Below, in pieces: positions 9,720 through 19,365 of a stretch of DNA of 64,000 nt. This DNA is from Campylobacter concisus (GTDB lineage: Bacteria > Campylobacterota > Campylobacteria > Campylobacterales > Campylobacteraceae): positions 124,001 to 188,000 of the forward strand of contig NZ_CP049264.1 in NCBI RefSeq assembly GCF_003048875.2, written 5' to 3'. Under the pieces are notes generated by a model. It had not been told where the DNA came from. It saw only the letters and a program-made list of their open reading frames with translations, and made no database searches. Within the stretch, counting starts at the first letter, position 1. Each line of letters starts with the position of its first letter. The translations under genes and the position numbers were made by a program.

Positions 9720-11168
9720 ATGTCTGAAACTAAAGTAAAAACTCCTATCATTGAAAGCATAATGCAAAGGAGCAAATATACAAAAGATGATGAAAGTTAT
9801 AGCGTAGTAAAGCAAGGAGTTGCCGAGTTTATCTCAAATATCATCACAACAAACAACGCTGAAGAGAAGATAAACAAGCTAGCACTTGATGAGATGATAG
9901 CCCATATAGACACGCTTTTATCAGCTCAGATGGATGAAATTTTACACAACAAATCTTTCCAAGAGCTAGAGTCTACTTGGCGTGGCATTAGATTTTTGGT
10001 TGAGAGAACAAATTTCAACGAAAACGTAAAGATCGATCTTTTAGACGCTACAAAAGAGGAAATTTTAGATGACTTTGAAAACAATCTAGATATAACTCAA
10101 AGCACACTTTATAAGCAAATTTACTCAGCTGAGTATGGTCAATTTGGTGGTGAGCCAGTTGGTGCGATAGTTGCTGACTATGAGCTAGATAAGTCAAATC
10201 AAGACATGACTTTCTTAAACAAAATGTCATCAATTGCGGCGATGAGCCACTCTCCGCTTCTAACTTCGCTATCTTCTAAATTCTTTGGACTTGATAACTT
10301 TGGCGAACTTGAAAACATAAAAGATCTAAAGAGCCTACTTGAAGGTCCTCAATACACAAGATGGAGAACTTTTAGAGAGAACGAAGATGCAAAATATACA
10401 GGTTGTATGGTAAATAGATTTCTTACCAGATCTCCATATGTCCCAGAAGATAATCCTATAAAAAGCTTTAACTACCGCGAAAGCATTGATAAACACGATG
10501 ATATGCTTTGGGGCAACGGCGCTTATGCGTTTGCTACAAGGCTTACAGAGAGCTTTGCGGACTATAGATGGTGTGGCAACATCATCGGGCCAAAAGGTGG
10601 CGGCGCTGTAAAAGACCTACCAACTTACACTTATGAAAACTACGGAAGCGTTCAGACAAAAATTCCAACCGAAGTTTTGATCACAGATAGAAGAGAATTT
10701 GAGCTTGCAGAAAATGGCTTTATCACGCTTACGCTAAGACGTGATAGCAACAACGCAGCATTTTTCTCTGCAAACTCAGTGCTAAAACCTAAAGTTTTCC
10801 CAAATACTCCAGAAGGCAAAGCTGCTGAGACAAATTTTAGACTTGGCACACAGCTTCCATATGTTTTTTTAATCTCTCGTTTGGCTCACTATCTAAAAGT
10901 ACTTCAAAGAGAAGAGATCGGTACTTGGAAAGAGCGCAGTGACGTTGAACGTGGCTTAAATGAGTGGCTAAGACAGTACATCTCAGATCAGGAAAACCCA
11001 CCAGCTGATGTAAGAAGTAGAAGGCCATTTAGAAGTGCAAAAGTCATCGTTAGCGATATAGCTGGTGAGCCAGGCTGGTACAAGATAGAGCTTCTAGCTA
11101 GACCTCACTTTAAATTTATGGGGGCAAATTTCGAGCTTTCTTTGGTTGGTAAGCTGGATAAAGAGTAA
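9720..11168 (+). CDS. tssC: TssC (VipB), T6SS contractile sheath large subunit
   Basis: 482 residues, matching the family. Clear signatures include ESTWRGIRFLVERTNF (about 82-97), the PRFLxR/SPY-type segment RFLTRSPY near 236 and the C-terminal LLARPHFKFMGANFELSLVG stretch. Pairs with TssB in the sheath. In systems that have it, ClpV recognises the sheath for disassembly, but no clpV gene follows here. Confidence 0.97.
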   Translation: MSETKVKTPIIESIMQRSKYTKDDESYSVVKQGVAEFISNIITTNNAEEKINKLALDEMIAHIDTLLSAQMDEILHNKSFQELESTWRGIRFLVERTNFNENVKIDLLDATKEEILDDFENNLDITQSTLYKQIYSAEYGQFGGEPVGAIVADYELDKSNQDMTFLNKMSSIAAMSHSPLLTSLSSKFFGLDNFGELENIKDLKSLLEGPQYTRWRTFRENEDAKYTGCMVNRFLTRSPYVPEDNPIKSFNYRESIDKHDDMLWGNGAYAFATRLTESFADYRWCGNIIGPKGGGAVKDLPTYTYENYGSVQTKIPTEVLITDRREFELAENGFITLTLRRDSNNAAFFSANSVLKPKVFPNTPEGKAAETNFRLGTQLPYVFLISRLAHYLKVLQREEIGTWKERSDVERGLNEWLRQYISDQENPPADVRSRRPFRSAKVIVSDIAGEPGWYKIELLARPHFKFMGANFELSLVGKLDKE

Positions 11169-11176
11169 ATTTAAGC

Positions 11177-11566
11177 ATGTCGCTGATAGATAAAATTTTA
11201 TATGAATTTAGTGATGAGTCAAAATTTCGTCCATATTTTAAAGATCTAGACAGCGACATCAAAGATCACATCGATACTATCTTAAACTCAAGGCTTGGAA
11301 ACTACGGCCGTTTAAATGATAGTATCATCGATCTTTGGTCGGTTGGGGTCGAGATAAACGAGCTTGGCCATAGACTTGGCATGGCGATATATGAGCTAAT
11401 CACCTCAAACGAAAATAGAATAGAGATAACTTCTATCGGCTATGATGACTCGCTAAAGCCTTGGCGCATCATCTTTAACATAAACTATAAGCATAAAAAC
11501 GACAATTTCAAAGAGTATTTGCTAAAGGTTATTTTTAAGAACAATAGATATTGTGAGATTTTATAA
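11177..11566 (+). CDS. tssE: TssE, gp25-like T6SS baseplate protein
   Basis: 129 residues. It carries the gp25/TssE lysozyme-like fold signature: an N-terminal DILNSRLGNYG-type motif (here TILNSRLGNYGRL, about residues 35-47) and a C-terminal beta strand region (EITSIGYDDSLKPWRIIFNI). TssE is the wedge component contacting the sheath end. It starts 8 bp after tssC, and its TAA overlaps the tssF ATG (TAATG). Confidence 0.93.
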   Translation: MSLIDKILYEFSDESKFRPYFKDLDSDIKDHIDTILNSRLGNYGRLNDSIIDLWSVGVEINELGHRLGMAIYELITSNENRIEITSIGYDDSLKPWRIIFNINYKHKNDNFKEYLLKVIFKNNRYCEIL

Positions 11567-13284
11567 TGGATTATAATGAAAATAATTTAGCTTATTTTCA
11601 AAAAGAGATGGCGTATCTTGACGAAACAAGAGCACTTTTTATAAAGAATTTCCCAAAAGTTGCACCATTTTTAGATACTAAAAGCAAAGATCCTGATGTT
11701 GAGAGTATCATAGAAAATATGGCTATTTTGACATCAAGGATTAGACAAGAGCTAGATGAAAATATCCCCTTAATAGCCGAGTCTTTGATAAATATCTTAA
11801 TGCCAAGCTACACAAATCCTTTCCCCTCAGTTTGCATGCAAGAATTTGCTCTAAGAGATGATTTTTCAGAAAAAAAGGAATTTATACCAAAGGGCAGCAT
11901 CATAGAGTCAAAGCCAATAAACGGCGTGGCTTGTAAATTTCAGACGATATATGACGTAAATTTGCTTCCACTAAAGATATCAAAAGCTTTCATGTCAAAC
12001 AACAAAAGCGACTATCTTTTAAATTTAAACATATCTATCACCAAAGATGAGCTTAGCACCAAAGATCTAGATACCAACTTTTTAAATTTATACCTTGGCG
12101 ATAACATATACTTCTCTTCAACCCTTTTGATGTGGCTAAAAAACTACTTAAAATTTATAGTCATAAGCTTTGAAGATAGCGATGAAGAGATAAAACTTGG
12201 AGCTGACAAGCTTAGCTTGGATGAATTTGATGAAGCTTTGATAAATAGCGATGAGTTTGGTTTTGAGGCATTTGAGCTTATAAAAGAGCTTTCGTATTTT
12301 TCATCTAAACTAAATTTCATCCGTATAAATGGACTTGGTTTTTTAAAGAGATTTGACGCAAAAAGCTTTAACATCAAATTTGTCTTTTCAAAAGATATGC
12401 CAAATGGCTATGTGCCAAGGCTAGAGTATTTCTCTCTTTTTGCCACGCCAGCGATAAATTTGTTTGCAAAAGGCGCTGAGCCTATACAAAACAACAACAA
12501 ACGAAGTGAGTATAGAATTTTCATCGACCGCTCAAACATAAACGCATACGAGATAGTCTCTATCACAAAGGTCGTCGCTCACAGCAGCAATAATGAAAAA
12601 AGGATACTTAAAAACTACAAAAGCTTTGAGAGATTTGAGTTTTTAAATAGCCAAAGATCAAAAGATTATTACTTTGTAAGCAATAAAATAGATATGAAGC
12701 TAAACTCTTACAAAGAAATTTCATTTTTTAAAAATGACACCAAAGAGCAGACCGTGAGCATCGAGACACTTTGCTGTAATGGCGATCTACCAACTAATCT
12801 AAAACTTGGCGAGATAAACAAAATCCAAAATCACCAAGGTGTAGTAACCAAAAATTTAACTATCCCAACTAGCGTAAAACGTGTAAATGTAGATGGAAAT
12901 TTACTCTGGAGGCTGGTTAGCATCTTGTCATTTAGCTATCAAAGCATACTAAACAAAGGCTCTTTTTTGGCACTGCTTAATGCCTTTATGCTACCTGATG
13001 ATGAGTTTTTGAAGAAATTTTCTAGCTCGCTTCATGAGATAAAGACAAAACAGATCCATAGGGTCGATGGCGGCTTTGCAAAAAGAGGAGTGCTTTGTAT
13101 ATTTTATATAGATGAGAGCGAGTTTGAAAGCCTTGGAAATGTCTATGTTTTAGGTATAAATTTGGCTAAGTTTTTATCAAAATTTGCTTCTATTAACTCA
13201 TTTTGCGAGCTTAAGATCAAGTGCGTAAAGAGTAAAATTTTATTTGATTATGGGTTTTTAAGCGGTACGAAAGAGCTAGTATGA
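11566..13284 (+). CDS. tssF: TssF, T6SS baseplate protein
   Basis: 572 residues, the usual TssF size. The N terminus (YFQKEMAYLDETRALFIKNFPKVAPFL) is the conserved TssF opening and is followed by ESIIENMAILTSRIRQELDE. With TssG it forms the baseplate wedge, TssF2-TssG. It overlaps tssE by 1 bp and tssG by 4 bp (ATGA), so the three baseplate genes are translationally coupled. Confidence 0.95.
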   Translation: MDYNENNLAYFQKEMAYLDETRALFIKNFPKVAPFLDTKSKDPDVESIIENMAILTSRIRQELDENIPLIAESLINILMPSYTNPFPSVCMQEFALRDDFSEKKEFIPKGSIIESKPINGVACKFQTIYDVNLLPLKISKAFMSNNKSDYLLNLNISITKDELSTKDLDTNFLNLYLGDNIYFSSTLLMWLKNYLKFIVISFEDSDEEIKLGADKLSLDEFDEALINSDEFGFEAFELIKELSYFSSKLNFIRINGLGFLKRFDAKSFNIKFVFSKDMPNGYVPRLEYFSLFATPAINLFAKGAEPIQNNNKRSEYRIFIDRSNINAYEIVSITKVVAHSSNNEKRILKNYKSFERFEFLNSQRSKDYYFVSNKIDMKLNSYKEISFFKNDTKEQTVSIETLCCNGDLPTNLKLGEINKIQNHQGVVTKNLTIPTSVKRVNVDGNLLWRLVSILSFSYQSILNKGSFLALLNAFMLPDDEFLKKFSSSLHEIKTKQIHRVDGGFAKRGVLCIFYIDESEFESLGNVYVLGINLAKFLSKFASINSFCELKIKCVKSKILFDYGFLSGTKELV

Positions 13285-14177
13285 ACGAAGAGATAAGCCA
13301 GGCTTCTTTTTTTAAACTGATAAAAAATATCTTAAAAGATAGGGATAGGGGCGAGATATTTTTAAAAAATAGCTCGAGTTTTGCCTACCCGATCAAAGAG
13401 CTCGAGAGCTTAGATGAGCAGGAGTTTACAAAGATAATTGTAAATTTTATGGGTCTTTTAGGAAGCGGCTCGCACCTAACAAGCTACATTTTAGAGAAAA
13501 TTTCAAAGACTAATGACAATAGCTATGAGCTATTTTTTGATTTTTTTGACAACTACTTACTTTGGCTATTTTTTGACAGCATTAGTCTAAAAAACTACGC
13601 AAGATCTTTTGAAGATGAGCTTGACGATAAAATTTCAAAGATCTTGCTTGATATGCTTAATATAAAAGAAAAGCAGCTGGCAAAGAAATTTCTGCCATTT
13701 TCGCCACTTGCAGTTAGCCAAAGAAGGCCAAAAAAAGAGGTTGAATTTGCGCTTCAGAGCCACTTTGGGCTAAAAGATAAGCTTTTTATACTTGAAAATT
13801 TACCAAATCAAATTTTCATAGCACCATCAAATTTAAACTCTTTAGGCCATAAAAATAGGACACTTGGTAAAAATTTCATCCTTGGCAAAAAGCTTTTTGA
13901 AAAGCAAACTAAGATCGCAGTCTTTATAAACGGCATAGAGTACGAAGAGGCTGTGAATTTCTTCCCCAAAAAAGATAAATTTAAAGAGCTTCAAGAGACT
14001 CTTTCTTATTTTACTAATGATGAATTTGTTTCTGATTTATATTTGAAGATAAATTACTCTCATAAGATGCAGTTTAAGCTCGGGTCAAAATATACAAGTA
14101 GTCAAATTGGCTTTGGTTCAAGGCTTAAAAATGATAAAAAAATGTCAAATTTTATAAAATTTAGACTTTGTTCATAA
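13281..14177 (+). CDS. tssG: TssG, T6SS baseplate protein
   Basis: 298 residues, consistent with TssG. It shows FDFFDNYLLWLFFD near residue 90 and a KFLPFSPLAVSQRRP-like segment in the middle, both in the expected place for the family. The C-terminal part (LGKNFILGKKLFEKQTKIAVFINGI) matches the TssG region that binds TssF. The start overlaps tssF by ATGA. Confidence 0.92.
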   Translation: MNEEISQASFFKLIKNILKDRDRGEIFLKNSSSFAYPIKELESLDEQEFTKIIVNFMGLLGSGSHLTSYILEKISKTNDNSYELFFDFFDNYLLWLFFDSISLKNYARSFEDELDDKISKILLDMLNIKEKQLAKKFLPFSPLAVSQRRPKKEVEFALQSHFGLKDKLFILENLPNQIFIAPSNLNSLGHKNRTLGKNFILGKKLFEKQTKIAVFINGIEYEEAVNFFPKKDKFKELQETLSYFTNDEFVSDLYLKINYSHKMQFKLGSKYTSSQIGFGSRLKNDKKMSNFIKFRLCS

Positions 14178-14206
14178 AATTTAACTCCAAAATCAAAAAA
14201 ATCTGA

Positions 14207-14212
14207 TATAAT
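14207..14212 (+). promoter_or_regulatory. predicted extended -10 element before tssM
   Basis: TGATATAAT in the 77-bp gap between tssG and tssM: a TATAAT box with the TGn extension. The transcript would start about 35 bp before the tssM ATG, which has an AAAAGGA ribosome site. Confidence 0.5.
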
Positions 14213-14254
14213 TACATAAAAGAAATATATTTATTTGTAAAAGGATTTGCAGCT

Positions 14255-17200
14255 ATGGCATTTATCGACTACTTACGCAGATTTTTCACATTTTTTAGGT
14301 TTAAACACAGTGTTGTTTTAGTAACCTCTATCGCTCTTAGTGTTTTGTTTTGGCTATATGCTCCGCTTGTAGCATTTAACGATATATACAGCTTTGCTAG
14401 CGTTAGCTCACGAGTTAGCGTGCTAGTTGCTTTTTGGGCAGTTATATTGTTTTTTGTCTTGCTCAGACCGCTGATGAACTATTTTGCATCACGCAAAGAT
14501 GAGAAAAACGACAAACTAAAAGAGATCAAAAAAGAGTCAATGGATAGTTTTGGCAAGGCAAAGAGAAATTTCTTACTTTCGCTAAAAGACGCCAAAACGA
14601 CTTGGAAGAAAGATATAAATTTCAAAAAATTGCCATTAATAATGATAATAGGCAACGAGGGCGCTGGCAAAAGTGCTTTTATAAACTATTCAAATATCGA
14701 ATTTCCTCTATCTGATAGCCTGGATACATATAAAAAGATACACCAAAGTACGACAAATTTTAACCTTTATGTATCAAAATTTGGAGCACTTTTAGATACT
14801 GAGGGCATTCACTTTGCGCAAGAGAGTCTCTATCAGCCAACTGCAACAGAGGAGCTTCCTGAAGATGATGTAGAGAAAAACAGAGACTATCTACTTAAAA
14901 AAGGCGTTTGGAACGAGTTTTTACACTTTTTAAAGAGAAATGACTTTAACTCAAGACTAAGCGGTGCCGTGCTTATCATCGATACTAAAAAATTCCTAGA
15001 AGGCACTCAAGAGTATTTTGACGAGCTTATAAGATATATGGTAAAGAGGATAAATGACTGCGAGAAGCATCTTGGCATTAAATTTCCTATTTACGTAGTC
15101 TTTAGCAAGCTTGATCTTATAGATGGTATGGGTGATTATTTCAAATTATTTAATGAAGACGTGGCAAATAAAGCTCTTGGTATAAATTTAGACTCAAATT
15201 TCACTGCTCAAACACTTGAGACAGAGCTTAAGGGCTTAAGCGACTCACTATTTAAACACCTAATGAGCAAAAACTCGATCTCGCACATGCTAGAAGATAA
15301 AAAACGCTCATATTTGTTCTTAAAACAGCTTGAAAATTTCTTTGTGCTAGTAAAAGACTTTGTTACAAAGCTAAGCTCTCAAAATGCTCTTAAAAACACA
15401 TCTGTTATAAATGGAGTTTATTTTGTAAGTGCATATCAAGAAAATATCCCTATAAACTACCTTACAAATACAATTTGTGATAAATACAGCATCAAAAAAC
15501 CACTTCTTAGAGCGGTAAATAATTACAGCAAACAAAGCTACTTTGTAAAATCATTTTTAAAAGAGATCGCTTTTAAAGCAAATGTAACTAAATTTGGCGC
15601 TCAAAATAGATTTATTAAATTTATAAATTTCGCCCTAGTGGCTGCACTTTGTGTGGGAGTTTATTTTGGCTCTAGTTATATTTTAAATATCAAAAATACA
15701 AAAGAGCAAATTGCGGCTAACAACGTAGATAAAATTTCTAACTATCTTGATAGTAAAAAGTATAAAGACCTTACCGCTACACAAAAGATCGAGCTTTTAA
15801 ATCTGCTAAAACAAAGTCTAAACGACTATCCAAGGATCTTTAGCGGCGATACTAAATTTGAGTACATCACTCTTGATACTTCTTATAAGGGTTTTGCGCC
15901 TGTTAAAGCGCTTTATTACGATCTTAGTGCTGACTTTTTCAAAAATACAGTTTTAACTGAGATGGAAAATATCCTAAAAACAGAGAGTGATCCAGATAAG
16001 CTTATAAAAGCCTTTTATATGTATGATTCACTTTTTGATAAAAACTATACAAACGTAGATCTATTTAAAATTTGGATAGCTGCAAACTGGGATAAATTTG
16101 AAAAATATGGTGTTGCTAAAAATGAGTTTTTAGCACACATTGAAGCTATTTTAAATGCTAAAAATTTAAGCATTTCAGCAGATCAGAGTGCTCAAAGTGC
16201 TGCAAATACTAAACTAACACCTGTTCAAAGAGCAAAAAGGCTCTACTCGATACTTGAGTTTATCTCATTTAAAGATGAAAAATCATTCTATGACATCAAA
16301 AAAGAGGTTGAAAATTTAAACCAAGTAGTTCAAGAAAAAGAGGCGTTTAATCCATTTAATAAAATTTATACAAAAGAAAATTTAAGAGACTTCTTGGCAA
16401 AACTTAGCTCAAACATCGATGAGACTGCAGGCATAGAGTCATGGCTGATGGATACCAACTCATCTTTAAAAGATATCAGCTCAAATGAGAAAAAAGAGCT
16501 AAGCATCGCAGTTGTAGAGCTTTACTTGCAAAACTATGCTGATAAATGGAACCAAATTTTAAGAGCGATCGAGCCAAATGAATTTGCTACTAAAAAAGAG
16601 GTCATAGATGAGCTTGAAATTTTGTCAAAAAGAGAAAACCCACTAAATTCTCTTATAAAACTAACTAATCAAAATACAAATTTAAATGATGAAAATTTAC
16701 TAAAATACATCTACTCTCTAGGCTTTGCTTCAAGCGAGATAAAACGTGTATTTACAGACTTTAGCACTAAATTTACAAACTATCATGCGCTAAATTCTGA
16801 CGGATCGCTAGATCTTATCAGCAATGACGTCACAAATGTATATAAAAAAGTTAGTGACTATAACTTTGAGATGCTTCAAAGCAGTGACGATAAGATCGTT
16901 TATGCGATAAATGGCATAAAAAATGAAAACGATCCTTTTATCGTGCTCAACAATGACGCTAAAAAGCTTCCAGATGAGCTAAATGAGTACTATCAAAAGC
17001 TATCAAAACTTGCTTGGAAACAGGTAGAAAATGGAGCTTCATCGCTTTTAGCAACAGCTTATAAAGATGATGTTCTTGATGACTTTGAAAGTCTTATAAA
17101 ACCTTATTATCCATTTAATGAAAACTCAGCAAAAGCTGTTAGCATCGAAGAATTTAAGAGATTTTTTGGCAAAGACGGAACTTGGAATAGCTTTTATGAT

Positions 17201-17743
17201 AAATATCTAAAACAAATTTTAAGCAAAACTGGCAGTGGTTATAAGGTAAGACCAAAATATGCAAAAGAGCTAAGATTTAATAAAAGCTTCCTTGAAAATA
17301 TCGCTTATATCGATAGAATTTCAAATTTGATGCTTGATTCAAATGACGAGCTAAAACTAAACTATAACTTAAAAGCGGTTGATCTATCGGCAAATTTCAG
17401 CCACATAAATATAGGCTACGGAAATAATTCTTTGGCGTATGATCATACGATCCCATCAAATTTACTTGTCTCAAGTAAAAGCTTTGATATCTCAACTCAG
17501 TTTAAATTTAATGCAGTTTCAAATGCAGGCAGTGATAAAAAAGAGATCAGCTTTGATGGAGAGTGGGGCTGGTACAAGCTCTTAAAGGCTTCAAATTTCA
17601 GTAGCATTGGCGTTAGCACGCTTAACTTTGATGGTAAAAAAGAGTCATATTTTGGCTTTGAAGTTACTCCAAATGGCGGAGAGCTTTTAGAGCTTATGAA
17701 TATCATACCAACTATTGATTTACCAAGAAAGATGCTTTATTAA
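14255..17743 (+). CDS. tssM: TssM (IcmF), T6SS inner-membrane ATPase-fold protein
   Basis: 1162 residues. Two membrane helices lie near the N terminus (about 19-40 and 53-72), then a cytoplasmic GTPase/ATPase-like domain with an intact Walker A motif GNEGAGKS at residues 133-140. A third helix at about 455-475 leads to a large periplasmic domain whose C-terminal beta-rich end binds TssJ. Walker A is retained here, whereas some TssM proteins have lost it. TssM with TssL and TssJ forms the trans-envelope channel. Full length. Confidence 0.96.
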   Translation: MAFIDYLRRFFTFFRFKHSVVLVTSIALSVLFWLYAPLVAFNDIYSFASVSSRVSVLVAFWAVILFFVLLRPLMNYFASRKDEKNDKLKEIKKESMDSFGKAKRNFLLSLKDAKTTWKKDINFKKLPLIMIIGNEGAGKSAFINYSNIEFPLSDSLDTYKKIHQSTTNFNLYVSKFGALLDTEGIHFAQESLYQPTATEELPEDDVEKNRDYLLKKGVWNEFLHFLKRNDFNSRLSGAVLIIDTKKFLEGTQEYFDELIRYMVKRINDCEKHLGIKFPIYVVFSKLDLIDGMGDYFKLFNEDVANKALGINLDSNFTAQTLETELKGLSDSLFKHLMSKNSISHMLEDKKRSYLFLKQLENFFVLVKDFVTKLSSQNALKNTSVINGVYFVSAYQENIPINYLTNTICDKYSIKKPLLRAVNNYSKQSYFVKSFLKEIAFKANVTKFGAQNRFIKFINFALVAALCVGVYFGSSYILNIKNTKEQIAANNVDKISNYLDSKKYKDLTATQKIELLNLLKQSLNDYPRIFSGDTKFEYITLDTSYKGFAPVKALYYDLSADFFKNTVLTEMENILKTESDPDKLIKAFYMYDSLFDKNYTNVDLFKIWIAANWDKFEKYGVAKNEFLAHIEAILNAKNLSISADQSAQSAANTKLTPVQRAKRLYSILEFISFKDEKSFYDIKKEVENLNQVVQEKEAFNPFNKIYTKENLRDFLAKLSSNIDETAGIESWLMDTNSSLKDISSNEKKELSIAVVELYLQNYADKWNQILRAIEPNEFATKKEVIDELEILSKRENPLNSLIKLTNQNTNLNDENLLKYIYSLGFASSEIKRVFTDFSTKFTNYHALNSDGSLDLISNDVTNVYKKVSDYNFEMLQSSDDKIVYAINGIKNENDPFIVLNNDAKKLPDELNEYYQKLSKLAWKQVENGASSLLATAYKDDVLDDFESLIKPYYPFNENSAKAVSIEEFKRFFGKDGTWNSFYDKYLKQILSKTGSGYKVRPKYAKELRFNKSFLENIAYIDRISNLMLDSNDELKLNYNLKAVDLSANFSHINIGYGNNSLAYDHTIPSNLLVSSKSFDISTQFKFNAVSNAGSDKKEISFDGEWGWYKLLKASNFSSIGVSTLNFDGKKESYFGFEVTPNGGELLELMNIIPTIDLPRKMLY

Positions 17744-17752
17744 GGAAAAGAT

Positions 17753-18670
17753 ATGCAAGAAATAGCAGCGGTTATACAAAATTTCGATAAAGCTTCAAGC
17801 TTTTTGGCACAGTATGTCATTTTTGATGAAAACGGCGGAGACATAGGCTCGCTAGATACGGTTAAATTTCCGTGCAGCGATACAAGTGGCTCTATAGCTT
17901 CAAAGCACGCTCATATAGGCTTTGAAGAGGGTGTTTTTACCATTTGCGGATACGAAGGATGCGAGATATTTTATAGCGATTCTTATTCGAAGTTACCTGA
18001 TGATTATGAAAGTGTGATAAACCCAGGAGATATTTTTAGGATAGGAGAGCTTAAATTTATATTTATAGATCCTTCTAGGATAGACGAATATGTCGGTAAA
18101 GCTCACAAGATCATAGAAAATACCAAAAATTTTGATGAGCTTGATAATAAAGAATTTGAGCCAGTTGGGAAAATCTCAAATGTTGATTTTAAAGAAGAGC
18201 CAAAGATAAATTCTCTCATAGACGAAGAAAAAGATATCACTCTAAATGAAAATGTCAATGATGCGCCTTTAATTTTAAATGAGAGCGCTCAAAATTTCGA
18301 TGAAGAAGATATAAATAGTCAAAGGATGCTAACAGCAAAGAGCATGGATGATCTTTTGATGAATTTAGTTGAGAGTATAAAAGTGCAGCCAAACATGAGC
18401 CCTATAAGTGAGCAGAGCAGGACGTTAAATACAAAAGATATGGAAACTATTATAAAAACGCTGCCTCTAAGTGACAACACGACGCTTGTGAATGCTGTTT
18501 TGCTTAAGCTTATATGCAAAGAGCTATATAGTCAAATGTACGATATAGTCGAGAATAATTCATTTTTCAAGTATCTCTCTGGTGCTGTAACAAAAAGCAC
18601 CAAAGAAGATAAAGAGGCGTTTAATTATTTATTACATAAAGCACTTGAAAGCTATATGTTAAAAAAGTAA
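17753..18670 (+). CDS. FHA-like T6SS accessory protein (TagH/Fha type)
   Basis: 305 residues. The N-terminal 100 residues resemble a forkhead-associated domain: a Gly-rich turn (ENGGDIGSLD), then a S-x-x-H motif (SIASKHAHI, about residues 42-50) and a final strand ending RIGELKFIF. FHA domains bind phosphothreonine. The C-terminal half is helical (about 180-305) with no recognised domain. In T6SS loci such proteins act with the PpkA kinase and PppA phosphatase, but neither gene is in this window, so here it may act without that switch. It lies 9 bp after tssM. Confidence 0.8.
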   Translation: MQEIAAVIQNFDKASSFLAQYVIFDENGGDIGSLDTVKFPCSDTSGSIASKHAHIGFEEGVFTICGYEGCEIFYSDSYSKLPDDYESVINPGDIFRIGELKFIFIDPSRIDEYVGKAHKIIENTKNFDELDNKEFEPVGKISNVDFKEEPKINSLIDEEKDITLNENVNDAPLILNESAQNFDEEDINSQRMLTAKSMDDLLMNLVESIKVQPNMSPISEQSRTLNTKDMETIIKTLPLSDNTTLVNAVLLKLICKELYSQMYDIVENNSFFKYLSGAVTKSTKEDKEAFNYLLHKALESYMLKK

Positions 18671-18702
18671 TGTTTTTAATAAAATAGAAAGTTAATAAAA
18701 GT

Positions 18703-18708
18703 TAAAAT
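18703..18708 (+). promoter_or_regulatory. possible -10 element before hcp
   Basis: TAAAAT in the 64-bp gap ahead of hcp, with a TAGGAG ribosome site just upstream of the start codon. A separate promoter would fit the high demand for Hcp. Weak consensus, so low confidence. Confidence 0.35.
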
Positions 18709-18734
18709 AACCAAATTTTTTAATAGGAGTAAAT

Positions 18735-19256
18735 ATGTCACAACCAGTGTATATTAAGGTGAAAGGTTCTACTCAAGGACTTATCTCAAGTGGTGCTTCA
18801 ACAGAAGCTAGTATCGGTAATCGCTATCAGTCAGGTCACGAAGATGAGATCATGGCACAAGAGGTTTCTCACATCGTAACTGTTCCAGTAGATCCACAAA
18901 GTGGACAACCATCAGGACAAAGAGTACATAAGCCATTTAGCTTTACAACATCTTTAAACAAAGCTGTTCCACTTCTTTACAACGCATTAACTCAAGGCGA
19001 GAGACTTCCAGAGGTTGAGATCCACTGGTATAGAACATCAACTAGCGGCGGCGCTGAGCACTTCTTTACTACAAAACTAGAAGATGCAACTATAACAGAT
19101 ATCACTCTAGTAAGCCCAAATGCTCAAGACAAGCTAAACAGCGACAAAACTGAGCTTTTTAAAGTTTCAATGAACTATAGAAAGATAGTTTGGGAGCACG
19201 TAGCTGCAGGTACAAGCGGAAGCGATGACTGGAGAGAAGCTACTAAAAAAGCTTAA
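18735..19256 (+). CDS. hcp: Hcp (TssD), T6SS tube protein
   Basis: 173 residues. It has the family opening (PVYIKVKGSTQGLIS), the HxPF motif as VHKPFSFTTSLNKAVPLL and the C-terminal MNYRKIVWEH strand. Hcp hexamers stack into the secreted inner tube. There is no C-terminal toxin extension. The gene ends just before a GC-rich hairpin that separates it from the downstream accessory genes, which could let hcp be expressed more strongly. Confidence 0.97.
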   Translation: MSQPVYIKVKGSTQGLISSGASTEASIGNRYQSGHEDEIMAQEVSHIVTVPVDPQSGQPSGQRVHKPFSFTTSLNKAVPLLYNALTQGERLPEVEIHWYRTSTSGGAEHFFTTKLEDATITDITLVSPNAQDKLNSDKTELFKVSMNYRKIVWEHVAAGTSGSDDWREATKKA

Positions 19257-19263
19257 AAAATAA

Positions 19264-19282
19264 CCTAGGGATCCTCCCTAGG
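19264..19282 (+). terminator. hairpin after hcp (attenuator or weak terminator)
   Basis: A perfect 8-bp stem, CCTAGGGA/TCCCTAGG, with a 3-base loop begins 7 bp after the hcp stop. No run of T follows, so it is not a standard intrinsic terminator. It may stabilise the hcp 3' end or reduce read-through into the downstream genes. Confidence 0.5.
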
Positions 19283-19312
19283 GATATCAATATTCTCGTT
19301 GGAAGGACACAA

Positions 19313-19357
19313 ATGAGCCCTTTTTATCATTATCTTTTAAAACACCATGATATGTGA
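19313..19357 (+). CDS. possible 14-residue leader or gene remnant
   Basis: A short frame (MSPFYHYLLKHHDM) has a strong ribosome site (GGAAGGA, 7 bp upstream of ATG) but stops after 14 codons, just before the first ankyrin-like gene. It could be a leader peptide coupling translation or the 5' stub of a lost gene. No homology can be judged at this length. Confidence 0.25.
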   Translation: MSPFYHYLLKHHDM

Positions 19358-19365
19358 AATGCGAT

